Source of the DNA: Allobosea sp. 117
GTDB taxonomy: Bacteria; Pseudomonadota; Alphaproteobacteria; Rhizobiales; Xanthobacteraceae
Reading direction: 5' to 3'
Length of the DNA: 64,000 nucleotides
Assembly (NCBI RefSeq): GCF_000702305.1
Contig: NZ_JNLC01000011.1
Location: forward strand, 124,001-188,000
Made by a program: the position numbers and the translations under genes. The notes under the pieces are model-generated. The model worked only from the letters and a program-made list of their open reading frames with translations, was not told the DNA's origin and did no database searches. The number at the start of each line of letters is the position of its first letter. The stretch's first letter is position 1. This document shows positions 20,980 to 29,793 of the stretch, one piece after another.

Positions 20980-22602
20980 TCACGCCGCCGCCCCGCCGGG
21001 GGCGTCTTCCTCGGCGCCGTCCTCGTCCTCGGCCGCACCGGAGGCGAGGTCCTCCTCGGTGATCCAGCCGGCCTTGAGACGGGCCTGCATGATCAGCGCC
21101 TCGGCCTCCTCGCGGGACAGGCCGAAGCCCTCCAGCGCGCCGGCGATGCGGACCGTCTCGCCGTCCTTGCGCTCGGTCCAGCCGGTCAGGTCGTCAGTGG
21201 CGCAGCCGGCGAGGTCCTCGACGGTCTTGATGTCGTTCTCGCCGAACGCCACCAGCATCGGCGAGGTCACACCCGGAACCTCGCGCAGCTCGTCGGCAAC
21301 GCCGAGCGCGCGGCGCTTCTCGTCATATTCGGCCTCGACGGCCGCGAGGTGGCCCAGCGCACGGTTCTGCAGCTCCTGCGCCGTGTCCTCGTCGAAGCCC
21401 TCAATGCCGGCGAGCTCGTTGATCGGGACATAGGCTAGCTCTTCGACCGTGGCGAAGCCTTCGGAGGCGAGGAGCTGGCCCATCATCTCGTCGAGGTCGA
21501 GCGCCTCGGCGAACATCTTGGTGCGCTCGGCGAATTCCTTCTGGCGCCGCTCGCTCTCCTCGGCCTCGGTCATGATGTCGATGTCCCAGCCGGTGAGCTG
21601 GGAGGCGAGGCGCACGTTCTGGCCGCGGCGGCCGATCGCGAGGCTTAGTTGGGCATCGGGGACCACGACTTCAATACGCTCGCGGTCCTCGTCGAGCACC
21701 ACCTTCACCACCTCGGCGGGGGCGAGGGCGTTGACGATGAAGGTCGCCACATCCGGCGACCACGGGATGATGTCGATCTTCTCGCCCTGCAGCTCGTTCA
21801 CCACGGCCTGCACGCGCGAGCCGCGCATGCCGACGCAGGCGCCGACCGGATCGACCGAGGAATCGCGCGAGGTCACAGCGATCTTGGCGCGCGAGCCCGG
21901 GTCGCGGGCGACCGCCTTGATCTCGACGATGCCGTCGTAGATTTCCGGCACTTCCTGCGCGAACAGCTTCGACATGAACTGCGGATGGGTGCGCGAGAGG
22001 AAGATCTGCGGGCCGCGCGGCTCGCGGCGCACGTCGTAGACATAGGCGCGGATGCGGTCGCCGGTCTTGAAGACCTCGCGCGGCAGCAGTTCGTCGCGGC
22101 GCAGCGAGCCCTCGCCGCGGCCGAGGTCGACGACGACATTGCCGTATTCGACGCGCTTCACCGCACCGTTCACGATCTCGCCGATGCGGTCCTTGTACTC
22201 GTCGTACTGACGGTCGCGCTCGGCCTCGCGCACCTTCTGCACGATGACCTGCTTGGCCGACTGCGCGGCGATGCGGCCGAAATCGAAGGGCGGCAGCGTG
22301 TCGGCGATGGAATCGCCGATCTGCGCCGCCGGGTTCAGCCGGCGGGCGCCGGCGAGATCGATCTCGATCGCCGAGTTCTCGACCTGGTCGACCACCAGGA
22401 GATGGCGCGCGAGGCGCAGCTCGCCGGTGCGCGGGTTGATCTCCGCATGGATGTCGGTCTCAGCGCCGTAGCGCGAGCGCGCCGCCTTGGCGATGGCGTC
22501 CTCCATGGCGGCGATGACGATTTGCCGGTCGATCGACTTCTCGCGCGCGACCGCATCGGCGATCTGCAGGAGTTCGAGCCGGTTTGCGCTGACGACAGCC
22601 AT
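20980..22602 (-). CDS. nusA: Transcription termination/antitermination protein NusA
   Basis: 540 residues from the ATG at 22602. The site AAGGAG overlaps the end of rimP, whose stop lies two bases upstream, so the pair is coupled. The order is: NusA N-terminal RNAP-binding domain (about 1-125), S1 (about 135-200), two KH domains (about 225-345, with [15 protein letters not shown] and [12 protein letters not shown]), and C-terminal acidic repeats (about 365-510). It modulates pausing, termination and antitermination. The acidic C-terminal end ([14 protein letters not shown]) is normal for the group. Confidence 0.97.
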   Translation of the reverse strand: MAVVSANRLELLQIADAVAREKSIDRQIVIAAMEDAIAKAARSRYGAETDIHAEINPRTGELRLARHLLVVDQVENSAIEIDLAGARRLNPAAQIGDSIADTLPPFDFGRIAAQSAKQVIVQKVREAERDRQYDEYKDRIGEIVNGAVKRVEYGNVVVDLGRGEGSLRRDELLPREVFKTGDRIRAYVYDVRREPRGPQIFLSRTHPQFMSKLFAQEVPEIYDGIVEIKAVARDPGSRAKIAVTSRDSSVDPVGACVGMRGSRVQAVVNELQGEKIDIIPWSPDVATFIVNALAPAEVVKVVLDEDRERIEVVVPDAQLSLAIGRRGQNVRLASQLTGWDIDIMTEAEESERRQKEFAERTKMFAEALDLDEMMGQLLASEGFATVEELAYVPINELAGIEGFDEDTAQELQNRALGHLAAVEAEYDEKRRALGVADELREVPGVTSPMLVAFGENDIKTVEDLAGCATDDLTGWTERKDGETVRIAGALEGFGLSREEAEALIMQARLKAGWITEEDLASGAAEDEDGAEEDAPGGAAA

Positions 22603-22604
22603 CG

Positions 22605-23402
22605 TCACGTCTCCTTCGCGGTGGATTTGCGTTTGGCGTTGGATTTCTTGCCGGTCTTGGCGGCGCCCTTCGGCTTGAGATAAGGCTTCGCCTTCTCCTT
22701 GCCGCGGACCGGCATCTTCTTCGGGGGGACCACGCGGGCGGCGGCGCCTTCGGCGCCCTCGTCCCCGGCGAAGTCCTCCGCCCCGATATCGTCGATCTCG
22801 TCCTCGGCGATGCCGGCGCCCTCGCGCAGCGCCTTGTCACGGCGCAGCGCCTCGCGGATCAGCGCGTCGGTCATCACCAGGCGCGCCTCGCCGATATCGG
22901 CGATCGGCAGGCGGACGGTGTCGGGCGCATCCGCCGGCGCGTCCTTCAGGCGAAGGATCGCCTCGCCGCCCTCGGCGCCGATCAGGATGCCACGGAAGCG
23001 CTTGCGACCGTCATGGGCGACCGCCATCTCGACCTTCAGGTCGTGGCCGGCCCAGCGCTGGAAGTCGCCCGCGCGCACCAGCGGGCGGTCGATGCCGGGC
23101 GAGGACATTTCGAGGTTGTAGGCGCCCGAGATCGGGTCCTCGACGTCGAGCACCGGCGAGAGGGCGCGGCTCGCCGCCTCGCATTCGTCGATGCCGAAGC
23201 CGCCGTCAGGCCGTTCCGCCATGATCTGCACGGTGACGCCGTTGGCGCCGGAGATCTTCACCCGCACCAGCCGGAAGCCGAGCCCTTCGAGCACAGGCTC
23301 GACGATCGCCGCGACGCGCGCGGCGGGACCGCTCTCGGTAATGAGCCGCGGCTCGTTCGGAGCCGGGGGCCGCGCATCGGCGGCGGGGATGTTCTCGTTC
23401 AT
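22605..23402 (-). CDS. rimP: Ribosome maturation factor RimP
   Basis: 265 residues. The RimP core (about 20-190) is clear from [16 protein letters not shown] and [22 protein letters not shown]. The last 70 residues are an acidic stretch followed by a Lys-rich tail ([23 protein letters not shown]), longer than in E. coli but common in Rhizobiales. It is needed for 30S assembly. It is the first gene of the rimP-nusA-ylxR-infB unit; a promoter-like sequence lies about 110 bases upstream. Confidence 0.95.
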   Translation of the reverse strand: MNENIPAADARPPAPNEPRLITESGPAARVAAIVEPVLEGLGFRLVRVKISGANGVTVQIMAERPDGGFGIDECEAASRALSPVLDVEDPISGAYNLEMSSPGIDRPLVRAGDFQRWAGHDLKVEMAVAHDGRKRFRGILIGAEGGEAILRLKDAPADAPDTVRLPIADIGEARLVMTDALIREALRRDKALREGAGIAEDEIDDIGAEDFAGDEGAEGAAARVVPPKKMPVRGKEKAKPYLKPKGAAKTGKKSNAKRKSTAKET

Positions 23403-23511
23403 GTGCCCTTGTGGGTCGCGGCGACCCGTAATGCGAAAAGAGCGGGCCCCGGCCGGGGCCCACCCTCAATCCGACCGTTTCCGATCGCTATGAGATGTGG
23501 TGAATGGCGCG

Positions 23512-23541
23512 CTTATACAGCCAAAGGCATATCCCGCGCAA
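23512..23541 (-). promoter_or_regulatory. Candidate rimP-nusA-infB operon promoter
   Basis: On the minus strand TTGCGC (23541-23536) and TATAAG (23517-23512) are separated by 18 bases, a sigma-70-like pair. Initiation would leave a leader of roughly 100 bases containing two GC-rich hairpins before the rimP start. The call rests on sequence pattern only. Confidence 0.4.
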
Positions 23542-23645
23542 GCTTGGGTCGAGGGCCGGGGCGGACCCGCCATAAGACCCCGCCGCGGCGGCGGCGCGAC
23601 ATGACCCGACCTCCACGTCCGCGACGTTACTCCAACAAAGCGTGG

Positions 23646-23667
23646 ATGCCGGCTCAAGGCCGGGCAT
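23646..23667. repeat. REP-like hairpin
   Basis: ATGCCGGC, a five-base loop and GCCGGGCAT, followed by GACGA, form a short imperfect hairpin of the GTCAT/ATGAC class of elements seen at 46862, 57873 and 61078. Confidence 0.45.
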
Positions 23668-23727
23668 GACGACAGCCCGGGTGGTCATGATCTTGTCGCC
23701 CGGTCCGCGCCCGCGCATAAGCGCGGT

Positions 23728-24636
23728 ATGGATTCGAAGCCCCGTGCCATCACCGATCAGGAAGCCGGCGTGCTCGTCGAGCGGGCGCCGGCCAAGGTCA
23801 ATCTCACGCTGCGCGTGCTCGGACGGCGGGCGGACGGCTATCACGATCTGATGAGCCTCGTCGCCTTCGCCGGCACCGCCGACCGGCTGACGCTTCAGCC
23901 CGGCCGGTCGCTGTCGCTGGAGGTCGCCGGCGAGGGCGCCGCCGCCGCCGGGCCGGAGGCGGACAATCTGGTGCTGAAGGCCGCGCGGGCGCTGATCGCG
24001 CACGTGCCGGGGCTGGCGGCCGGGCATTTCCGGCTGGAGAAGCGCCTGCCGGTCGCCGCCGGGCTCGGCGGCGGCTCCTCGGACGCGGCGGCGGCGCTAC
24101 GGCTGCTCGCCCGCCTGAACGGCCTTGCCCTCGACGATCCGCGCCTCGTCGAGGCGGCCGCCGCCGTCGGCTCGGATGTGCCGGTATGCCTCGGGGCACG
24201 CGCCAGCCTGATGGGCGGGCGCGGGGAGCGCGTCGAGCCGCTCGCCCTGCCGCGCTTCGGCGCGGTGCTGGTCAATCCGCGCATCGGCGTGCCGACCGCC
24301 GAGGTGTTCGGGCTACTCGCCCTGAAGCCGGGCGAGGCGCTGCCGGGACCGGCGCATCCCGACGCCGCCGGGTTCGCCGCCGACCGATCCGGCCTCGTCG
24401 CCCAGCTCGCCGGCCTGACCAACGACCTCGAAGCACCGGCCCGGCGGCTTGCCCCGGTCCTCGCGGAGGTCGAAGCGGCGCTGGCCGCGACACCGGGGGT
24501 GCGGCTGGTGCGCATGTCGGGGTCGGGCGCGACCATGTTCGCGCTCTATGACGATTGCCGCGCCGCGGGGCGTGCCGCCAAACTGTTGCGGGCGCGGCAT
24601 TCCGGCTGGTGGGTGCGGTCCACCGTTCTCGGATGA
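23728..24636 (+). CDS. ispE: 4-diphosphocytidyl-2-C-methyl-D-erythritol kinase IspE
   Basis: 302 residues of the GHMP kinase family. The N-terminal motif [24 protein letters not shown] and the glycine-rich phosphate loop [16 protein letters not shown] (about 110-125) are intact, as is [11 protein letters not shown] near the end. It phosphorylates CDP-ME in the non-mevalonate isoprenoid pathway. The prenyl diphosphate synthase gene ispB lies only 350 bases beyond its stop, on the opposite strand. The start is an ATG preceded by weak ribosome-site sequence. Confidence 0.95.
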   Translation: MDSKPRAITDQEAGVLVERAPAKVNLTLRVLGRRADGYHDLMSLVAFAGTADRLTLQPGRSLSLEVAGEGAAAAGPEADNLVLKAARALIAHVPGLAAGHFRLEKRLPVAAGLGGGSSDAAAALRLLARLNGLALDDPRLVEAAAAVGSDVPVCLGARASLMGGRGERVEPLALPRFGAVLVNPRIGVPTAEVFGLLALKPGEALPGPAHPDAAGFAADRSGLVAQLAGLTNDLEAPARRLAPVLAEVEAALAATPGVRLVRMSGSGATMFALYDDCRAAGRAAKLLRARHSGWWVRSTVLG

Positions 24637-24661
24637 GGCAAGCTCGGGAGATGCAGGCCGG

Positions 24662-24985
24662 ATGACGACGTCGGTGGTGTTCGTGCTGGCGGCCTTCTTC
24701 GAGATTGCCGGCTGCTTCGCCTTCTGGGCGGTGGTGCGCAGCGGCGCCAGTGCGCTGTGGCTGGCGCCCGGCCTCGTCAGCCTCGTCGCCTTCGCGGCAC
24801 TGCTGACCCAGGTCGACGCCTCGGCGGCCGGACGCGCCTTCGCCGCCTATGGCGGGGTCTATGTCGCTGCCTCGCTGGCCTGGCTGTGGGCGGTGGAAGG
24901 CTTTCGGCCCGACCGCTGGGACCTCGTCGGCGGCGCGGTGTGCCTCACCGGCGCCGCGATCGTGGTGTTCGGCCCGCGGGGGTAA
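24662..24985 (+). CDS. YnfA/UPF0060 family small membrane protein
   Basis: 107 residues with four hydrophobic helices (about 3-22, 30-50, 60-79, 85-103), matching the YnfA family in length and in motifs ([41 protein letters not shown]). The family is related to small multidrug-resistance-type transporters but its function is not settled. It follows ispE by 25 bases and may be co-transcribed. Convergent with ispB, 4 bases away. Confidence 0.85.
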   Translation: MTTSVVFVLAAFFEIAGCFAFWAVVRSGASALWLAPGLVSLVAFAALLTQVDASAAGRAFAAYGGVYVAASLAWLWAVEGFRPDRWDLVGGAVCLTGAAIVVFGPRG

Positions 24986-24989
24986 GGAC

Positions 24990-26000
24990 CTACCGCGCCC
25001 GCTCGACGCAGAACTCGACGACGTCGAGCAGCGCCTGCTTGGCGGCGCCGTTCGGGAACAGGCCGAGCGCGTCCTGCGCGATGGCGCCGTAATGGCGAGC
25101 GCGGTCGACCGTGTCGGCCAGCGCGCGGTGGCGGGCGAGGATGTCCATGGCGCGCTCGAGGTCGCCGTCGGCGATCTCGCCCTCCTCGAGGCAGCGGCGC
25201 CAGAAGGCGCGCTCCTCGTCATTTCCGCGCCGGAAGGCGAGCACAATCGGCAGGGTGATCTTTCCCTCGCGGAAATCGTCGCCGACATTCTTGCCGAGCT
25301 TGGCGCGCGAGCCGCCATAGTCCAGCGCGTCGTCGACGAGCTGGAAGGCGATGCCGAGATTCATGCCGTAGCTGCGGCAGGCGGCCTGCTCGGCCTTGTC
25401 GCGCCCGGCGATGACCGGGCCGACCTCGCAGGCGGCGGCGAACAGCTCGGCGGTCTTGCCGCGGATGACGGCGAGATATTCGTCCTCGGTGGTGGCGGTG
25501 TTCTTGGCAGCGGCGAGCTGGGCGACCTCGCCCTCGGCGATCACCACGGCGGCGGTGGAGAGGATGTCGAGCGCCCGCATGTTGCCGACCTCGACCATCA
25601 TGCGGAAGGCCTGGCCGAGCAGGAAGTCGCCGACCAGCACGCTCGCCTCGTTGCCCCACAGCATGCGGGCGGCGAGCTTGCCGCGGCGCATCTCGCTGTC
25701 ATCGACCACGTCGTCATGCAGCAGCGTCGCGGTGTGCATGAACTCGACCGAGGCGGCGAGCTTCACCGCGCCGTCGCCGGAATAGCCGGACAGCTCGGCG
25801 GTGGCGAGGGTGAGCATGGGCCGCAGACGCTTGCCGCCGGAAGAGATGAGGTGCTGTGCCACCTCCGGGATCATCGTCACGTCCGAACCGGTGCGCGACA
25901 GGATCAGCGCGTTCACCTGCTCCATGCCGGGGCGCACGAGATCGACGATCCCCTCGATCGAGGGTTCGGCGACGGGATCGAAGGGCAGAACAACGGCCAC
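24990..26000 (-). CDS. ispB: Octaprenyl diphosphate synthase-type polyprenyl synthetase
   Basis: 336 residues when started at the GTG at 26000, which has AGGAA seven bases upstream. The frame stays open further, but those codons look non-coding. The first aspartate-rich motif is in LLHDDVVDDSE and the second in LVDDALDYGG. The pattern is of all-trans long-chain synthases (side chain of ubiquinone) rather than of IspA. It is divergent from the DUF2007 gene, a neighbourhood common in Rhizobiales. Chain length cannot be read directly from sequence. Confidence 0.9.
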   Translation of the reverse strand: MAVVLPFDPVAEPSIEGIVDLVRPGMEQVNALILSRTGSDVTMIPEVAQHLISSGGKRLRPMLTLATAELSGYSGDGAVKLAASVEFMHTATLLHDDVVDDSEMRRGKLAARMLWGNEASVLVGDFLLGQAFRMMVEVGNMRALDILSTAAVVIAEGEVAQLAAAKNTATTEDEYLAVIRGKTAELFAAACEVGPVIAGRDKAEQAACRSYGMNLGIAFQLVDDALDYGGSRAKLGKNVGDDFREGKITLPIVLAFRRGNDEERAFWRRCLEEGEIADGDLERAMDILARHRALADTVDRARHYGAIAQDALGLFPNGAAKQALLDVVEFCVERAR

Positions 26001-26163
26001 GGGCAGGTTCCTGTGAATGGCGTGCGCACCATAAGAACGACATGGCGACGACTTCAAGAGGGACCGGGCCACAGCTTCCCGTACGTCACTGTAGGCATGC
26101 ATATGTCTTCCGGTACCGGCGCACGCTCTCGCCGCTCCGGCGCGGACGTGCCATGATGCGCGA

Positions 26164-26385
26164 ATGCAAGAGCTTCTGCGCTCCAACGATCTGGTGCTCA
26201 TCTCGGCGGTTGACGCGCTTTTGAGCGCCGCCGGCATCGAGCACCAGGTGGCCGACAGCCACATGAGCGCGCTCGAAGGCTCGATCGGCCTGCTGCCCCG
26301 CCGCCTGCTGGTCGACGACGCCGACCACAGGCGCGCCCGCGCCCTGCTCGCGGAAGCCGGCTTCGGCCATGTCCTCGTCGATTGA
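26164..26385 (+). CDS. DUF2007 domain protein
   Basis: 73 residues, the full length of this small family (MQELLRSNDLVLISAVDALL at the start, LLPRRLLVDDADHRRARALL later). It is soluble and likely a ferredoxin-like fold; it is described as a putative signal-transducing protein but no function is proven. It overlaps the following methyltransferase gene by 17 bases, which indicates translational coupling. Confidence 0.85.
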   Translation: MQELLRSNDLVLISAVDALLSAAGIEHQVADSHMSALEGSIGLLPRRLLVDDADHRRARALLAEAGFGHVLVD

Positions 26386-27151
26386 CGCGCCTTCCATGGC
26401 CGCCGAGCTCACCGACGACGCCCTGCTGGGCGGCCGGCTGAGGCTGCTGCAGCCGGCGCGCGGCCACCGCGCTGGACATGACGCCCTGCTGCTCGCCGCC
26501 AGCGTGCCGGAGGATGCACGGGCGGCGGTCGATCTCGGCGCCGGTGTCGGTGCGGCGGGGCTTGCCGTGGCGGCCCGGCTGCCGGAAGCGCGGGTGACGC
26601 TGGTCGAGATCGACCCTGCGCTGGCGGAGCTGGCGCGGACGAACGCCGACCGGCAGGACGGCGACATCGGGACGCGGGTCGAGGTGGTCGCCGCCGACGT
26701 CGCCATGCTGGGGCGGCGCGGCGGCCCGGAGCGGCCGGCGGCGCAATCGGCCGACCTGGTGCTGATGAACCCGCCCTTCAACGATCCCGCGCGCTTCCGC
26801 GCCTCGCCACGCGGCGGGCGGGCGCTCGCCCATAGCGGGGCGGACGCCGACATCGCGACATGGCTGCGCGCCGCCGACCGGCTGCTGGCGGCGGGCGGGC
26901 GGCTCGCCCTCATCCATCGGCCCGAAGCGATCGGCGCGCTGCTCGCCGCGCTGGAGGGCCGCTTCGGCGCGGTCGCCATCCGCCCGGTGCATCCGCGCCC
27001 CGATGCGCCGGCGATCCGCATTCTGATCAGCGCCATCAAGGGCCGGCGCACGCCGCCCGCCCTGCTGCCCGCGCTCGTCCTCGCCGACGCGGCCGGCCGC
27101 CCCAGCGCGGCGGCCGAAAACATCCTGCGCGACGGCGCAGGGATCAGCTAA
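26369..27151 (+). CDS. tRNA1(Val) A37 N6-methyltransferase-like protein
   Basis: 260 residues of a class I SAM-dependent methyltransferase. Motif I is AVDLGAGVGAAGLAVA; LVEIDPALAELARTNA follows, and the catalytic NPPF tetrapeptide lies near residue 134. The NPPF motif with this layout is typical of TrmN6/YfiC proteins that methylate adenine 37 of tRNAVal, but specificity is inferred from family only. The ATG overlaps the DUF2007 stop. Confidence 0.8.
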   Translation: MSSSIDAPSMAAELTDDALLGGRLRLLQPARGHRAGHDALLLAASVPEDARAAVDLGAGVGAAGLAVAARLPEARVTLVEIDPALAELARTNADRQDGDIGTRVEVVAADVAMLGRRGGPERPAAQSADLVLMNPPFNDPARFRASPRGGRALAHSGADADIATWLRAADRLLAAGGRLALIHRPEAIGALLAALEGRFGAVAIRPVHPRPDAPAIRILISAIKGRRTPPALLPALVLADAAGRPSAAAENILRDGAGIS

Positions 27152-27217
27152 TTCCGCAGCGTCAATACGCGTCGCGGCCGCGTTCTCATTTGCCCGCGCA
27201 TGTTCTATGTGTGGCGT

Positions 27218-28126
27218 ATGGCCGAAACCTCCTTCCTCGACAGTCTCAAGCGCGGCGCCGAAAAGCTGCTTCCGGCCCGGATGCGGGCCGGCACCGCCAT
27301 CGTGCCGGTGGTGCGCCTCCACGGCGCCATCGGCATGGCGACGCCGTTCCGGCCGGGCATCACCTTCGCCGGACTCGCGAAGACGCTCGACCGGGCCTTC
27401 GCGGTGAAGGGCGCCAAGGCGGTGGCGCTGGTCATCAATTCGCCCGGCGGCTCGCCCGTGCAGTCGCACCTCGTCTATCGCCGCATCCGCGCGCTCGCCG
27501 AGGAGAAGGAACGCACCGTCATCGCCTTCGTCGAGGACGTGGCGGCCTCGGGCGGCTACATGCTCGCCTGCGCGGCCGACGAGATCGTCGCCGATCCGTT
27601 CTCGATCGTCGGCTCGATCGGCGTGGTGAGCGCCGGCTTCGGCTTCGACAAGGCGCTCGAGAAGCTGGGCATCGACCGGCGCGTCTACACCGCCGGCGAG
27701 CGCAAGGTGATCCTTGATCCGTTCCAGCCGGAGAAGCCGGAGGACGTGAAGAAGCTGAAGGCCCTCCAGAAGGAGGTGCATGAGCGTTTCGTCGCACTGG
27801 TGAAGGAGCGGCGCGGAAGCGTGCTCGCCGGCCCCGAGAAAGCCGTGTTTTCGGGTGAGTTCTGGGCGGCCGGACAGGCACTCGAATACGGGCTGGTCGA
27901 TGCGATCGGCGACATGCGCACGCATCTGCGCGCCCGCTACGGCGAGAAGCTCATCACGCCGCTGATCTCCAGCGGCGGCGGCCTGTTCGGGCGTCGCACG
28001 CCGGGCGTTATCGGCGGACGGAGCCCGGTCGGCTTCGAAGGACCGGAAGGCATCGGCGCGGGCGCGGCCGAGGCCTTTGTCGGCATCGCCGAGGAGCGCG
28101 CCCTGTGGAGCCGTTTCGGGCTCTGA
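27218..28126 (+). CDS. S49 family peptidase without membrane anchor
   Basis: 302 residues from the ATG at 27218; an ATG at 27200 is also possible and neither has a good ribosome site. The ClpP/crotonase-like S49 core has INSPGGSP and the nucleophile Ser111 in VAASGGY; Lys163 (GERK) is the likely base by position. Unlike the second S49 gene in this window (50564-51547) it has no N-terminal membrane helix, so it looks cytoplasmic, as in the SohB-like group of Rhizobiales. Substrate unknown. Confidence 0.85.
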   Translation: MAETSFLDSLKRGAEKLLPARMRAGTAIVPVVRLHGAIGMATPFRPGITFAGLAKTLDRAFAVKGAKAVALVINSPGGSPVQSHLVYRRIRALAEEKERTVIAFVEDVAASGGYMLACAADEIVADPFSIVGSIGVVSAGFGFDKALEKLGIDRRVYTAGERKVILDPFQPEKPEDVKKLKALQKEVHERFVALVKERRGSVLAGPEKAVFSGEFWAAGQALEYGLVDAIGDMRTHLRARYGEKLITPLISSGGGLFGRRTPGVIGGRSPVGFEGPEGIGAGAAEAFVGIAEERALWSRFGL

Positions 28127-28152
28127 ACCGGACGAGGGAAGGAAAGCGCGGC

Positions 28153-28344
28153 ATGCCGCCCGTCATCATCGTCGCCCTGGGTGCCGTCGGCGCCGCCGCC
28201 CTGATCAAGCTGCTCGCCAAGGAGTCGCGCCGGGTGAACGCCGAGCTCGACGAGGTGCGCCGCGAGACCGCCGCCGAGAGCGCGCCGCCGCACGGCACGC
28301 TGCAGCGCGACCCGGCGACCGGCGAGTACCGGCCGCGGCAATAG
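28153..28344 (+). CDS. Small single-span membrane protein, hypothetical
   Basis: 63 residues. The ATG at 28153 has GGGAAGGAAAG upstream. The first 20 residues are hydrophobic (PPVIIVALGAVGAAALIKLL) and the rest is charged, with a NAELDEVRRETAAE helix and a DPATGEYRP ending like that of several short Rhizobiales proteins. It follows the S49 peptidase gene by 26 bases and is probably in the same transcript. Function unknown. Confidence 0.65.
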   Translation: MPPVIIVALGAVGAAALIKLLAKESRRVNAELDEVRRETAAESAPPHGTLQRDPATGEYRPRQ

Positions 28345-28448
28345 CACAAGGCTGACGCGACCGTCTGGATCCGTTCTAACCAGCGGATTCTTACCGCGAA
28401 TTCATTTTTCCGCGCTGATATTCCAGTTTATGCCGTAACGACAGGCAA

Positions 28449-28554
28449 GAGCCGTTTCCGATCGGGTGGAACCACCTGATCGACAAGAAAGGGCTCTCGA
28501 TTAAACAGGGCTGGAGCATTTTCCGATCGCGAACTTTCGCGGAAAATGCTCCAG
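28449..28554. repeat. Dispersed palindromic intergenic element, copy 2 (longest)
   Basis: Two hairpins in tandem. GAGCC...GGGCTC (28449-28496) encloses CGATCGGGTGG/CCACCTGATCG. Then CTGGAGCATTTTCCG (28511-28525) and CGGAAAATGCTCCAG (28540-28554) form a perfect 15-base-pair arm around a CGCGAA/TTCGCG inner stem. The first half matches 39838-39885 in reverse orientation and 2892-2940 in the same orientation. It fills the gap before macA. Confidence 0.8.
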
Positions 28555-28576
28555 GTGCCGACAGACGGGAAACGGG

Positions 28577-29785
28577 ATGCTGCAACGGGCCGAGGGCGGG
28601 TTCGAACGGACGGTCGCGACGCGCCGCAGCAGGCGGCGCTGGCCGCTCGTCCTCACGGCGCTCGCGCTCGCCGGCGCGGCCGGCGGCTACTACACTTATT
28701 CCACCGTCCTGCAGCGTGAGGCGGCGCCGGCGCTGGAGACGGCCGAGGTGACGCTCGGCGACATCGAGACCAGCGTCACCGCCATCGCCAACATGCAGCC
28801 CAAGACCTATGTCGACGTCGGCACGCAGGTGTCCGGGCAGCTCCGGACCATCATCCCGGACGTCGGCGCCATCGTGAAGAAGGGCGAGTTGCTCGCCGAG
28901 ATCGACCCGACCGTCTACCAGACCCGGGTCAATGGCGACCGCGCCAGCCTCGACAATCTGAAGGCCCAGCTCGCGCAGGCGGAAGCCCAGCTCACCCTCG
29001 ACAAGCTGCGCAACGAGCGCGCCCAGCAATTGCTGAAGAACCAGACCGGCAGCAAGGACGCGGCGGACGCGGCGGACGCCACCGAGCGCATCAGCGTCGC
29101 CAAGATCGATGCGCTGAAAGCGCAGATCAAGCAGACACAGGCGACGCTCGAGGGCGATCTCGCCAATCTCGGCTACACCAAGATCTACGCGCCGATGGAC
29201 GGCACGGTGGTCAGCATCACCGCCCGCGAGGGCTCGACGCTGAACGCCAACCAGAGCGCGCCGATCGTGCTGCGCATCGCCGATCTCCAGACCATGACCG
29301 TCACTGCCCAGGTGGCGGAGGGCGACATCCCGAAGATCAAGGTCGGCGCGCCGGCCTATTTCTCGACGCTCGGCCTGCCGGACCGCCGCTGGAGCGGCGA
29401 GGTGCGCCAGATCGAGCCGACGCCGACCATCACCAACGACGTCGTGCTCTACAACGTGCTGATCGACGTGCCGAATCCCGACCTGACGCTGATGACCAAC
29501 ATGACCGCGCAGGTGTTCTTCCGCCTCGGCGAGGCCAGGGGCGTGCCGCTGGTGCCGATGCAGGCGCTGCGCGGGGGGAAGGACGGCAGCCACACGGTCC
29601 GCGTGGTCACGCCGCAGGGCATCGAGACGCGCAAGGTGAAGATCGGCCTCTCCAACCGCTCGACCGCGCAGGTGGTCGAGGGACTATCCGTCGGCGACAA
29701 GGTGGTGGTCGGCGCCGGCGCGCCGGCTGGCGGCGAGCGCCCGAACACCAACCGGCCGCCGGCGATGCCGCCCCGGCTCGGCTAG
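28577..29785 (+). CDS. macA: MacA-type periplasmic adaptor subunit
   Basis: 402 residues. A single membrane helix (about 22-40) anchors a periplasmic adaptor with barrel-sandwich hybrid/lipoyl halves (DVGTQVSGQLRTIIPDVGAIVKKGELLAEID and YTKIYAPMDGTVVS), a helical hairpin (about 115-190) and a beta-barrel plus proximal domain. This is the HlyD/RND adaptor layout, and pairing with the adjacent MacB permease makes MacA the best name. It would link MacB to an outer-membrane channel that is not encoded here. Eight bases separate it from macB. Confidence 0.88.
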   Translation: MLQRAEGGFERTVATRRSRRRWPLVLTALALAGAAGGYYTYSTVLQREAAPALETAEVTLGDIETSVTAIANMQPKTYVDVGTQVSGQLRTIIPDVGAIVKKGELLAEIDPTVYQTRVNGDRASLDNLKAQLAQAEAQLTLDKLRNERAQQLLKNQTGSKDAADAADATERISVAKIDALKAQIKQTQATLEGDLANLGYTKIYAPMDGTVVSITAREGSTLNANQSAPIVLRIADLQTMTVTAQVAEGDIPKIKVGAPAYFSTLGLPDRRWSGEVRQIEPTPTITNDVVLYNVLIDVPNPDLTLMTNMTAQVFFRLGEARGVPLVPMQALRGGKDGSHTVRVVTPQGIETRKVKIGLSNRSTAQVVEGLSVGDKVVVGAGAPAGGERPNTNRPPAMPPRLG

Positions 29786-29793
29786 GGGGCGCG

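Larger units (their letters stand above)
23403..23727. other. rimP/ispE divergent spacer
   Basis: No gene seen in these 325 bases. On the rimP side are GGGTCGC/GCGACCC (23413-23427) and an 18-base perfect palindrome of GGGCCCC and its complement (23444-23461), which could fold in the rimP leader, and the candidate promoter at 23512-23541. On the ispE side is a small REP-like hairpin (23646-23667). Confidence 0.6.

Noticed and set aside
26001-26264. A longer ispB starting near 26264.
   Set aside because: The added residues do not resemble prenyl synthases and overlap the divergent DUF2007 gene; the GTG at 26000 has a ribosome site.
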